A stretch of DNA of 16,495 bases from positions 1-16,495 of the forward strand of contig CAZFCK010000100.1 of the NCBI GenBank assembly GCA_964517355.1. Reading direction: 5' to 3'. Source of the stretch: CAZFCK01 sp964517355 (lineage in GTDB: Bacteria; Desulfobacterota; Desulfovibrionia; Desulfovibrionales; Desulfovibrionaceae). Within the stretch, counting starts at the first letter, position 1. Every line of letters begins with the position of its first letter. Below the pieces are notes generated by a model. That model ran no database searches, was not told where the DNA came from, and saw only the letters and a program-made list of their open reading frames with translations. A program made the position numbers and the translations under genes. Positions 1-6,285 of this stretch are shown here, one piece after another.

Positions 1-47
1 CCCTTTGAAAAGGGTTCTCCCCCTCGCGCTCCCCCTTCCTAAACTTT
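1..47 (-). repeat. G-rich hairpin repeat, copy A (inverted relative to copy B)
   Basis: Read on the minus strand this is a short A/T lead, a run of Gs (GGAAGGGGGAG), a second G run (GAGGGGGAGAACC) and then a small hairpin (CCCTTT/AAAGGG). The same order of elements occurs on the plus strand at 99-157. The element touches the window edge and may continue beyond it. It resembles terminator-like repeats I associate with Desulfovibrio genomes; that association is from memory and not checked. Confidence 0.5.
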
Positions 48-98
48 GTCGCCAGGCAAGTATATTTATAACATATTGAATTTATAGATATTCCAGCC

Positions 99-157
99 AA
101 AAGTCTTTGGAAGGGGGGTCCGGGGGGAGAACCTTTCTCCAGAAAGGTTTCCCTCCT
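99..157 (+). repeat. G-rich hairpin repeat, copy B
   Basis: Same layout as copy A but on the opposite strand: AAAGTCTTTGGAAGGGGGG, a short break, GGGGGGAGAACC, then a hairpin. The hairpin at 130-149 is perfect (AACCTTTC, loop TCCA, GAAAGGTT). Copies A and B flank about 50 bases of AT-rich DNA (48-98) as an inverted pair. The hairpin could act as a transcription terminator, although no clean T-tract follows it on the plus strand. Confidence 0.5.
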
Positions 158-284
158 GAAAAACCTAACAAGTCTTTAAACAGTGCTTCCTTAACTTTTG
201 ATATTTGCATATCGCAATCCGGCTAGCAAGCACAGAGTACGCATAATCCGCCCCCGCCGGTCGCGGCAACCTTTTGAACAAACA

Positions 285-320
285 CGAGAGCATCTTAAGC
301 TTGAAAAGCTCTCGATGCTC
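285..320. terminator. Stem-loop with two alternative 7-bp pairings, possible terminator
   Basis: GAGCATC (288-294) pairs perfectly with GATGCTC (314-320), enclosing an inner AGCTT/AAGCT hairpin. Alternatively CGAGAGC (285-291) pairs perfectly with GCTCTCG (308-314). The two pairings share bases and cannot coexist. Flanking T-rich sequence is modest on either strand. It may terminate the leftward operon or a gene to the left; the function is inferred. Confidence 0.35.
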
Positions 321-361
321 TTATGTATTTAACTGATACAATGGAAATTATTAAGGGGGGA

Positions 362-376
362 GCCTTGATTCAAGGC
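362..376. terminator. Small perfect stem-loop downstream of the leftward operon
   Basis: GCCTTG (362-367) and CAAGGC (371-376) form a perfect 6-bp stem with a 3-base loop. On the minus strand it is followed by a C run and then TTAATAATTT, not a classic U-tract, so termination efficiency is uncertain. It lies about 135 bases past the end of the last receiver gene. Confidence 0.3.
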
Positions 377-424
377 GAAAATGCGCTAATATCTTGCTCG
401 AGCCGTTCAATAGCCGGAAAGTTG

Positions 425-461
425 AGAAAAAGGTTCTCCTCCCGCGCTTTCTTTCAAAAAC
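425..461 (-). repeat. Degraded third copy of the G-rich hairpin repeat
   Basis: On the plus strand it reads AAAAAGGTTCTCCTCC followed by CGCGCTTTCTTTC, matching copy A (AAAAGGGTTCTCCCCC, then CGCGCTCCCCC) apart from scattered changes. It has the same orientation as copy A. On the minus strand GAGAA and TTCTC can still form a short hairpin. It sits just past the end of the last receiver gene. Confidence 0.35.
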
Positions 462-511
462 CAATTCAGCTCGCGCCAGATGCGGCCGGATTTCCCATGG
501 CTTTTCCAGGA

Positions 512-880
512 TCAGGAAAGCCCCATGGCCTGTCTGATGCAACGGGTCAATTCCTGAATGTCTATGGGCTTGTGCAGATAATCATCCGCGCCGATGCGCA
601 TGGCTTCGTCGCGATCCTTGTCCGAGCCGTGGCCCGTGAGCATGATCTTCTTTATTTCAGGATGCTGACTATGCACGGCGCGCAAGACCTCCAGTCCGTC
701 CATGCCCGGCATCTTCAAATCCAAAACCATGACCTGGGGCACGAACTCCGTCAGCATCCGCAACGCCTCCTCGCCGCTCAAAGCCACGCGCACCTCCATG
801 TCGCGCAACTCCAAACGCTCCGCAAGGGTGGTGACGAACTCCTCTTCGTCATCCACAAGCATGACCGTGATATCATCCAT
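512..880 (-). CDS. Stand-alone response regulator receiver (CheY/DivK-like)
   Basis: This 122-residue protein is a single receiver domain with no output domain. The visible receiver signature is complete: acidic pair D10-D11, phosphoacceptor D54 in VLDLKMPGMDG, switch residue T82 in MLTGHG, and K104 in HKP, preceded by the usual GADDY. It should take phosphate from a histidine kinase or phosphotransferase and act by protein contact. The ATG at 880 has GGGGAG about 9 bases upstream. It is the last of four leftward signalling genes, 124 bases after the histidine-phosphotransfer-like gene. Its first 45 residues closely match those of the receiver at 1672-2052, which suggests duplication. Receiver identity is near certain; its partner and target are not visible. 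Confidence 0.93.
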   Translation of the reverse strand: MDDITVMLVDDEEEFVTTLAERLELRDMEVRVALSGEEALRMLTEFVPQVMVLDLKMPGMDGLEVLRAVHSQHPEIKKIMLTGHGSDKDRDEAMRIGADDYLHKPIDIQELTRCIRQAMGLS

Positions 881-957
881 TGTCGCTTTCTCCCCGTCGG
901 CTCACTTCGTTACAGTTCTCGCGGACGAGCTGCCGCCCTCCGCATGGCTTTTCACCG

Positions 958-972
958 CGCATGGCGCATGCG
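958..972. other. Perfect stem-loop in the gap before the last receiver gene
   Basis: CGCATG and CATGCG form a perfect 6-bp stem around GCG, in the 124-base gap between the phosphotransferase-like gene and the last receiver gene. It has no T-tract. It could affect message stability or relative expression within the operon; this is a guess. Confidence 0.25.
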
Positions 973-1004
973 TCCCTCTTCCCAGGGAAAACCCGGCTCC
1001 GCCC

Positions 1005-1646
1005 TCAGACGATGGATTCCGGCAAGGTCAGCGTCACCCCTCCGGGGCATGCCGCGGCCTCGGCCAGCAACGCCCCCGCCAGGGAGTCGAATTGGGCGAA
1101 GGCCGCTTCGGCGCGGGCCGGGTCCGCGCCGGGGGCGGTGACGCGATACCGCACGCCCATGTCCTGGGGCTCGCAGGCGATACTCACGGCGCATTTGGGC
1201 GGCGCGCAGGCATAGAGCACTTCCAACGCGGCTTCAAGCGTCTCCAGCAGCATGAACGGATCGGTGACCACCCGCGCCGCGGGATCAGGGGGCGGACCGG
1301 GCACGAGCTCCAGCTCCTTGCTCCGCGCATGGCGCAAACAAAGGTGCGCTATGAGTTCGGCCCATTCCTGGCAATCCACCTCGCGCACCCCCTCGTCCGG
1401 GCTGTGGGCGAAGCGGTTGAAGCGCGTGGCGATGGTCACGCCGCGGTCAAGCTGGGTCTTGATGGTGTTCATGGCTTTGATGAACCGGTCCTTATGCGGG
1501 AAATCAATATCCTCGTTGATCTCCATGAGGTCTTCCATCAAGCCGCGCGACTCTTTCATGATCGCCAGCACGTTTTTCATTTCATGGGTCATGGCCGCGG
1601 ACATTCTGCCGAAAAACGCGGCTCTGGGATGTTTTGGGGCGCTCAC
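1005..1646 (-). CDS. Histidine-kinase-like protein with degenerate ATPase domain, probable histidine phosphotransferase
   Basis: With the start chosen here the protein has 213 residues. Residues about 14-75 form a DHp-type helix pair with an H-box, SAAMTHEMKNVLAIMKE, whose histidine (H21) is the expected phosphoacceptor. The C-terminal half keeps the outline of a kinase ATPase domain (LLETLEAALEVL, then VRYRVTAPGAD, ending GGVTLTLPESIV) but lacks the N-box asparagine, the DxG motif and the GxGLGL lid. It therefore probably cannot bind ATP. That layout recalls ChpT and Spo0B, which pass phosphate between receivers. Two in-frame GTGs are possible: the one at 1652 abuts the SD, while the one at 1646 follows AAGGAG by 5 bases, so I chose 1646. 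It lies between two stand-alone receiver genes. An inactive sensor kinase fragment is the alternative. Confidence 0.75.
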   Translation of the reverse strand: MSAPKHPRAAFFGRMSAAMTHEMKNVLAIMKESRGLMEDLMEINEDIDFPHKDRFIKAMNTIKTQLDRGVTIATRFNRFAHSPDEGVREVDCQEWAELIAHLCLRHARSKELELVPGPPPDPAARVVTDPFMLLETLEAALEVLYACAPPKCAVSIACEPQDMGVRYRVTAPGADPARAEAAFAQFDSLAGALLAEAAACPGGVTLTLPESIV

Positions 1647-1671
1647 GGGCACTCCTTGCGGTTGAAAATGA

Positions 1672-2052
1672 TCAATCGGTGCGCGCCGCGCTTATGGCGG
1701 CGGTGATGGTTTCCAGCAGGTGCGGCAGGTCGACGGGTTTGGACAGGCAGCAATGGGCCTGCCGCGCGCTTTCGCCGAGATCTTCGCGCACGCCGCCCCT
1801 CCCGGTGAGCAGCAGCACCGGCAGGCAGGGGTGTTTCTTCTTGATCTCGGCCAGCAAGTCCAGGCCGTTTTCCCCGGGCAACAGCAAATCCAGGAGCACC
1901 ACATGGGGGACCTGCTGGTCAAGGGACTTTCTGGCCTCGGCGCCGTTGACCGCCACACGGACTTCCAGGTCGCGCAATTCCAGGCGTTCGGCCAGGGCCT
2001 GGGCAAACTCCTCCTCATCGTCAACGATGAGCACCTTGATCGGCTCCGCCAT
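1672..2052 (-). CDS. Stand-alone response regulator receiver, divergent C-terminal half
   Basis: This is a single receiver domain of 126 residues with acidic pair D11-D12, phosphoacceptor D55 in LLDLLLPGENG, T83 in LLTGRG and K105 in SKP. There is no output domain. The gene starts 3 bases after the sensor kinase stop, so the pair is almost certainly co-translated and this is the probable first phosphate acceptor. The first half nearly repeats the receiver at 512-880. The usual GADDYLxKP stretch before the lysine is replaced by ARQAHCCLSKP with two adjacent cysteines, so the alpha4-beta5 surface used for partner binding is altered. Phosphorylation residues are intact, so I read it as functional. 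Confidence 0.92.
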   Translation of the reverse strand: MAEPIKVLIVDDEEEFAQALAERLELRDLEVRVAVNGAEARKSLDQQVPHVVLLDLLLPGENGLDLLAEIKKKHPCLPVLLLTGRGGVREDLGESARQAHCCLSKPVDLPHLLETITAAISAARTD

Positions 2053-2055
2053 AAT

Positions 2056-3792
2056 CTACTCCGTTTTCGCGCTTTCCAATATCCGGGGGAGCAGCACGGT
2101 AAAGGTTGTGCCTTTGCCTTCCACACTTTGCACCTGCAACTCGCCCCCGAGCTTGTTCACTATGCCGTATGTGATGGAAAGACCGAGTCCGGTGCCTTTG
2201 TTCCCTTTGGTGGAGAAAAACGGCTCGAAAATGTGTTTCAGCGTTTCCTCGCTCATGCCTATGCCATTGTCGGCGATGGATATGGCGACCCTGCCGTCCT
2301 TGCGCAGATCCGTGGCCACGGCGATGGAGCCGCCGTCGTCGACGGCCTGCATGGCGTTGTTCAGAATATTGAGAAACACCTGTTGAATCTGCCCCCTGTC
2401 CGTCACCACTCTGGGCAGTTTATCATGCAGGGTCAACTCAATGTCGATCTTGCGGTACAAGGCCTCCTTATCCAGAAAGCCCAGAACCTCGCGCACCACT
2501 TCGTTGACCTCCAGTTCCTCCACCTGCACTTCCATACGCCGGGCGAAACCAAGCAAACGGTGGGTAATGGTGCGGCAGCGCACCACGCTGCCCAGGATTG
2601 AATCGGAGAGCTTCAGGAATTTGTCACGCCGGGGCATCTCTTCGGTCATCTGCACCAAATCTTTCAGCAATCCGGCTTTTTCATTGATAATGGCCAGAGG
2701 ATTGTTGATTTCGTGCGCCACACCGGCAGCCAGACGGCCTATGGAGGAAAGCTTCTGGGTGTGCTCGATCTCCCGGAACATAAGCTCGCGTTTCTGGTCC
2801 GACTGCCGGATACGGTTCACGAGTACGCCCGTAAGCTTGTAGACCACGGCGAAATCCACGATCAGGCTCAGCAGGAAAATAAGGCCTATCTCGCTGCGCA
2901 GGGCGTTCCAGGCTCCAAGCAGCTGCTGCTTGCGCGTCATGAGCAGCAATACGAAATCCGGCTGTTCGCAGCTCACGGACACCTGATAGTATTCGTCGCC
3001 GTCCGGAGCGCGCACTTCCCGCACCTGCGGCTGCGGGCCGGGCGCGGTCACCGTAAAGGGCACGGTTTGCAGGGCCTCGCCGTACAATCTCGAAGATGTC
3101 TGCAACTCCCCTTTGGTGTTCACCAAAAAAACGTCCCCTCCGGGTTCGAGATGCAGTGAGGCCACGATGTCGTGAAAAGGCGCGATGTCGATACTCGCGC
3201 AAATGGCCCACGAGGCGGATGGAGCGCCGTCCAGTTGTTTCCCTTGGACAGCCATGACCAAATGGGGTACCTCCCCTTGCTCTTGCAGCACGTTGCTCAC
3301 AGCCTTGCCCCGCGCGCGCAAGGGCTCGTACCACTGTGCCCCGGCCATGGAGCGCCCTTTCTTGTCATATGGCCCCACATAGGCCTGCACGGTTCCCCGT
3401 GAGTCCAGCACGGCCATATCGATGAGCCCCTGGTACTCCGACTGCGCCACGGCAAAGACCCGGCGCAGGGTTTCCGGATCGAGCATCTGCCCATAGCTGT
3501 TCGTGCCGGCGATAAAACCCAGGGCCGCCATGCGCTCATGCATAAAGAGTTCGAAGGAATACCTGGACTTGCTGGCCAGCGTGCGCATGGGGCCCAAAAA
3601 CTCGGCCTTGAGGCGGCTGCGGTACTGGTGATAGTCAATCACGGCCATCAAGGCCAGGGGAATCACAGTGACCATGACCATGAGCAATATGATATTGCGC
3701 TTGAGCAGGGCGTAACGCCTGCCGGACATGATCTCGTCCGGGACTCTGGAAAGATCGCTGAATATTTTCTTCAATAAAGCGCCAAGCGGCAT
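2056..3792 (-). CDS. Membrane sensor histidine kinase with Cache-like periplasmic domain
   Basis: This 578-residue inner-membrane kinase has a cytoplasmic N-terminus, TM1 at about 33-52, a periplasmic region at about 55-300 that looks like a double-Cache ligand sensor (MAVLDSRGTVQAYVGPY and VFLVNTKGEL segments), and TM2 at about 302-325. The HisKA helix has phosphoacceptor H360 in GVAHEINNP. The ATPase domain is complete: N-box near 475-482, DNGIGM at 508-513, FFSTKG, then GTGLGLSI at 533-540. I see no HAMP linker; about 30 residues join TM2 to the H-box region. The ATG at 3792 has GAGGA 8 bases upstream. It heads the leftward operon and is divergent from the methyltransferase gene. Cache sensors usually bind small organic ligands; the ligand here is unknown. 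Confidence 0.93.
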   Translation of the reverse strand: MPLGALLKKIFSDLSRVPDEIMSGRRYALLKRNIILLMVMVTVIPLALMAVIDYHQYRSRLKAEFLGPMRTLASKSRYSFELFMHERMAALGFIAGTNSYGQMLDPETLRRVFAVAQSEYQGLIDMAVLDSRGTVQAYVGPYDKKGRSMAGAQWYEPLRARGKAVSNVLQEQGEVPHLVMAVQGKQLDGAPSASWAICASIDIAPFHDIVASLHLEPGGDVFLVNTKGELQTSSRLYGEALQTVPFTVTAPGPQPQVREVRAPDGDEYYQVSVSCEQPDFVLLLMTRKQQLLGAWNALRSEIGLIFLLSLIVDFAVVYKLTGVLVNRIRQSDQKRELMFREIEHTQKLSSIGRLAAGVAHEINNPLAIINEKAGLLKDLVQMTEEMPRRDKFLKLSDSILGSVVRCRTITHRLLGFARRMEVQVEELEVNEVVREVLGFLDKEALYRKIDIELTLHDKLPRVVTDRGQIQQVFLNILNNAMQAVDDGGSIAVATDLRKDGRVAISIADNGIGMSEETLKHIFEPFFSTKGNKGTGLGLSITYGIVNKLGGELQVQSVEGKGTTFTVLLPRILESAKTE

Positions 3793-3981
3793 AATGACGG
3801 TCCTCGCACGGGGCTCGGGGGTTTTCGAATACCGCGCCGTCAGCGGCGGTTGCTGTTATGTAATGGCCATCCAAGGGCAAACCTTTTCCCGAAGGTTCCA
3901 TCATATTGAATAATCCTCTTGCTGTATACACGTTATAGACGGCAAGAATCGCAACATCGCATAAAATGGAGTAAGAATAGC

Positions 3982-4896
3982 ATGCGGCAGACGGCCTATC
4001 TTGCGGCTCCCGGATACGTGGATGAGCTCGTTCATGAACTTGGCGGTCCGGACAAGGTCATATGGATACGCGACCGCCTGGTCCTCGCACATGGGGCGCC
4101 CCGGCCCGCCGCCTGGGCGCACAACACATGGCTGGACCCGAAGACGCTTCCCATCGCCTCCATCAAGGACGGAGCGCGCACACTCAAGGCGATGCAGCGC
4201 AACTGGGCGCTGTATTCCACAACCGAGCACCGCCGCGCCGCGCTCATAGAGGCGCAACTTCCTCCCGTGAAGTGCGAACCTCTGGTTTTCGGCGCGCCCC
4301 CTCCCTCGGCGCCCCTTGGTTCCTGGACGCTCCTGGATCGTGACACCATGTTCGCCGCCCCGCAGTGCGGCAGTCCCTTCCGGCATGGGGAACCGCACTT
4401 TGTCGAGGATAAAAACGGCCCGCCCAACCGCGCCTATCTCAAACTCTGGGAACTGTTCACCCGCATTGGCGCACAGCCCGGGCCGGGAGATTTTTGTCTG
4501 GATCTTGGGGGCAGTCCGGGCGGCTGGACTTGGGTGCTGCAAGGCCTGGGCGCGCGCGTGCTGGCCATCGACAAAGCGCCCCTGGCCCCGTCGGTGCTGC
4601 GCCTGCCGGGCGTGGAATACCGCCGTGGCAGCGCCTTTGCCCTCGACGGTGGGGCATTGTCCGAACTCGGACCAGTTGACTGGCTGTTCAGCGACGTGGC
4701 CTGCTATCCGGAGCGCCTGCTGCGTCACGTTCTGCGCTGGCTGGAATCCGGGTGCGTGCGCCGCATGGTATGCACCCTGAAATTTCAGCACGACACGGAC
4801 CACGCCGCGGCCCGGGCCTTTGCCGCCATTCCGGGAGCGCGGCTCATGCACCTCTGGCAAAACAAGCATGAGCTTACCTGGATACTGGCGCCCTGA
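3982..4896 (+). CDS. RlmM/FtsJ-type SAM-dependent 2'-O-ribose methyltransferase
   Basis: This 304-residue cytoplasmic enzyme carries a Rossmann SAM site, DLGGSPGGWTW at 174-184, and all four residues of the K-D-K-E tetrad of RNA 2'-O-methyltransferases: K154 (AYLKLWE), D238 (FSDVAC), K267 (CTLKFQ) and E297 (KHELTW). The pattern is closest to RlmM, which modifies 23S rRNA; E. coli RlmM is longer (about 366 residues) and has an N-terminal THUMP domain. Residues 1-140 here may be a diverged, shortened RNA-binding part. The frame is open from 3919, but the ATG at 3982 is preceded by GGAG 10 bases away and begins the conserved-looking sequence. It is divergent from the kinase operon and appears monocistronic. 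Methyltransferase identity is firm; the exact RNA target is inferred. Confidence 0.85.
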   Translation: MRQTAYLAAPGYVDELVHELGGPDKVIWIRDRLVLAHGAPRPAAWAHNTWLDPKTLPIASIKDGARTLKAMQRNWALYSTTEHRRAALIEAQLPPVKCEPLVFGAPPPSAPLGSWTLLDRDTMFAAPQCGSPFRHGEPHFVEDKNGPPNRAYLKLWELFTRIGAQPGPGDFCLDLGGSPGGWTWVLQGLGARVLAIDKAPLAPSVLRLPGVEYRRGSAFALDGGALSELGPVDWLFSDVACYPERLLRHVLRWLESGCVRRMVCTLKFQHDTDHAAARAFAAIPGARLMHLWQNKHELTWILAP

Positions 4897-4939
4897 ACAT
4901 TCAGTCGGTCAATAGGCCTAAATTCTGATTTTTACCCTT

Positions 4940-5000
4940 TACAATTAAAAAATGCGGAATTAGTTGCATGTGCATCGGGATGGACAAAACAGTTTTTCCA
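4940..5000 (+). promoter_or_regulatory. Candidate promoter and operator-like inverted repeat before the efflux genes
   Basis: TACAAT at 4940-4945 resembles a sigma-70 -10 box (5 of 6), but no good -35 box is at the right distance. Downstream, 4981-5000 is an imperfect palindrome, TGGACAAAACAGTTTTTCCA, with 7 of 10 symmetric pairs matching. The position, about 50 bases before the adaptor gene, suits a repressor site, although no regulator gene is adjacent. Confidence 0.28.
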
Positions 5001-5052
5001 TTCTACGTAGCGTTGCCTGATACCGAGTTGAACACCCCCCATGGAGAAGCGG

Positions 5053-6276
5053 ATGTACACTTTACGAAAAACCGTTTGCGCCCTGCTCTGCGTATTTTTT
5101 TTGACTATCTTCGCAACATGGGCTCCAGCCCAGGAAAAGGACGGCTCGGCAAACAAGGCCGCTTCGCCTGAAAAGCCGGCACAACAGGAGCAAGCCAAGC
5201 AGCAAGGCCCGCCACCCGCCATCGTGGTCACGGCCACGGCGAAAAGCGGCTTGATACAGCCGCAATACGAGTACATCGGCTCGGTCTACTTTCCGGAACT
5301 CTCCGAAGTGGCCGCCGAAATCTCCGGCCGCGTGGACGACTACACATTCGAAGAGGGGCGCCCGGTTAAAAAGGGCCAGCCGCTCATCAAGCTGAACACC
5401 GAGCTGGAAAAAAAAGACCTGGAAACCGCGAAATCTGAATACCGCAACATCTATAGCTCGTTGGAAAACGCGCGCCGCGATCTGGAGCGCATCAAAGCCT
5501 TGTACCAAAAGAAAACCGTTTCCGAACAGGACTACGACAAGGCGTTCTATCTGGTGGCCGGCTTGGAAAACAGGGCCACGGCCCTTGAAGCCAAGGTGCA
5601 ACGTCTCGAGATAGAGCTGAAGCGCGCGGACACCAGAGCGCCTTTCGACGGCGTCGTGCTGCAGCGTCTGGTGGACCGCGGGGAATGGCTGAATCCCGGA
5701 ACCACCGTGGCGCTCATCGCCCGCAACGACGTGGTGGACGTGCAGGTGAACGTGCCCCAGGAAGTGCTGGCTTTTCTCCACGAGGGACAAGCATTGCCCA
5801 TCATCATCGGCGAGCAGCGTTTTGAAGGTGAAGTGTTCGCCATCATCCCCCAAGGCGACGTGGCCACGAGAACCTTTCCGGTAAAGGTACGCATCGACAA
5901 CCCCGGCAATCTGGCCCAGGGCATGGAGGCCCGGGTCCGCGTGCCCACGGGCTCCGAAACCGAATCCGTGCTCGTGCCGCGCGACGCCGTGCTCATGGCC
6001 AGGGGCATCAATTCCCTCTGGGCCATTTTCAACGACCTCGCCGTCAACATCCCAGTGGAAGTCACCGCCTACCAGGGCATGGAGGCGGCGGTTCGCTCCC
6101 TGGTGGAGGAAACGCCCCTGAAACCGGGTATGCAGGTCGTGATCAAGGGAAATGAACGACTCAGGCCGGGGCAGAAGGTCGTTGTCGTCGGCAATGAGCA
6201 GGGCAGCGGACAAAGCGGCAAGCAAACGGCCCAGTCTTCACAGGCCCCTCAGGACCAAACCACCAGAAAACAATAG
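5053..6276 (+). CDS. RND efflux periplasmic adaptor (membrane fusion protein, AcrA/MexA family)
   Basis: With this start the protein has 407 residues. It bridges the inner-membrane pump and an outer-membrane channel. A signal peptide occupies residues 1-26 (basic start, hydrophobic core, APA then QE). The cleavage site lacks a lipobox cysteine, so the protein is probably not a lipoprotein. The two halves of the lipoyl domain are at about 88-114 (SGRVDDYTFEEGRPVKKGQP) and 194-223 (TRAPFDGVVLQRLVDRGE), separated by a coiled-coil hairpin at about 115-190. Beta-barrel and membrane-proximal domains follow, and the tail is rich in Q and S. An ATG at 5041 is in frame, but the one at 5053 has GGAG 6 bases upstream and is preferred. 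The pump gene follows after 9 bases. No outer-membrane TolC-type gene is in the window. Confidence 0.92.
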   Translation: MYTLRKTVCALLCVFFLTIFATWAPAQEKDGSANKAASPEKPAQQEQAKQQGPPPAIVVTATAKSGLIQPQYEYIGSVYFPELSEVAAEISGRVDDYTFEEGRPVKKGQPLIKLNTELEKKDLETAKSEYRNIYSSLENARRDLERIKALYQKKTVSEQDYDKAFYLVAGLENRATALEAKVQRLEIELKRADTRAPFDGVVLQRLVDRGEWLNPGTTVALIARNDVVDVQVNVPQEVLAFLHEGQALPIIIGEQRFEGEVFAIIPQGDVATRTFPVKVRIDNPGNLAQGMEARVRVPTGSETESVLVPRDAVLMARGINSLWAIFNDLAVNIPVEVTAYQGMEAAVRSLVEETPLKPGMQVVIKGNERLRPGQKVVVVGNEQGSGQSGKQTAQSSQAPQDQTTRKQ

Positions 6277-6285
6277 CGTGTTCCC

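Larger units (their letters stand above)
163..511. other. Intergenic stretch without a convincing gene
   Basis: Together with 1-162 this makes more than 500 bases without a supported gene. Open frames here have no ribosome binding site or recognisable product. It holds stem-loops (285-320 and 362-376) and a degraded third copy of the G-rich repeat (425-461). All lie downstream of the leftward signalling operon, so termination is the likeliest role. Confidence 0.55.

Noticed and set aside
323..1141. Long plus-strand open frame over the last receiver gene and part of the phosphotransferase-like gene
   Set aside because: It lies antisense to genes with clear domain motifs, has no ribosome site, and its translation is arginine- and proline-rich without recognisable features.
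3635..3931. 98-codon minus-strand frame overlapping the start of the sensor kinase gene
   Set aside because: It has no ribosome site, overlaps the kinase in another frame and resembles no known product; the kinase start at 3792 has a good ribosome site.
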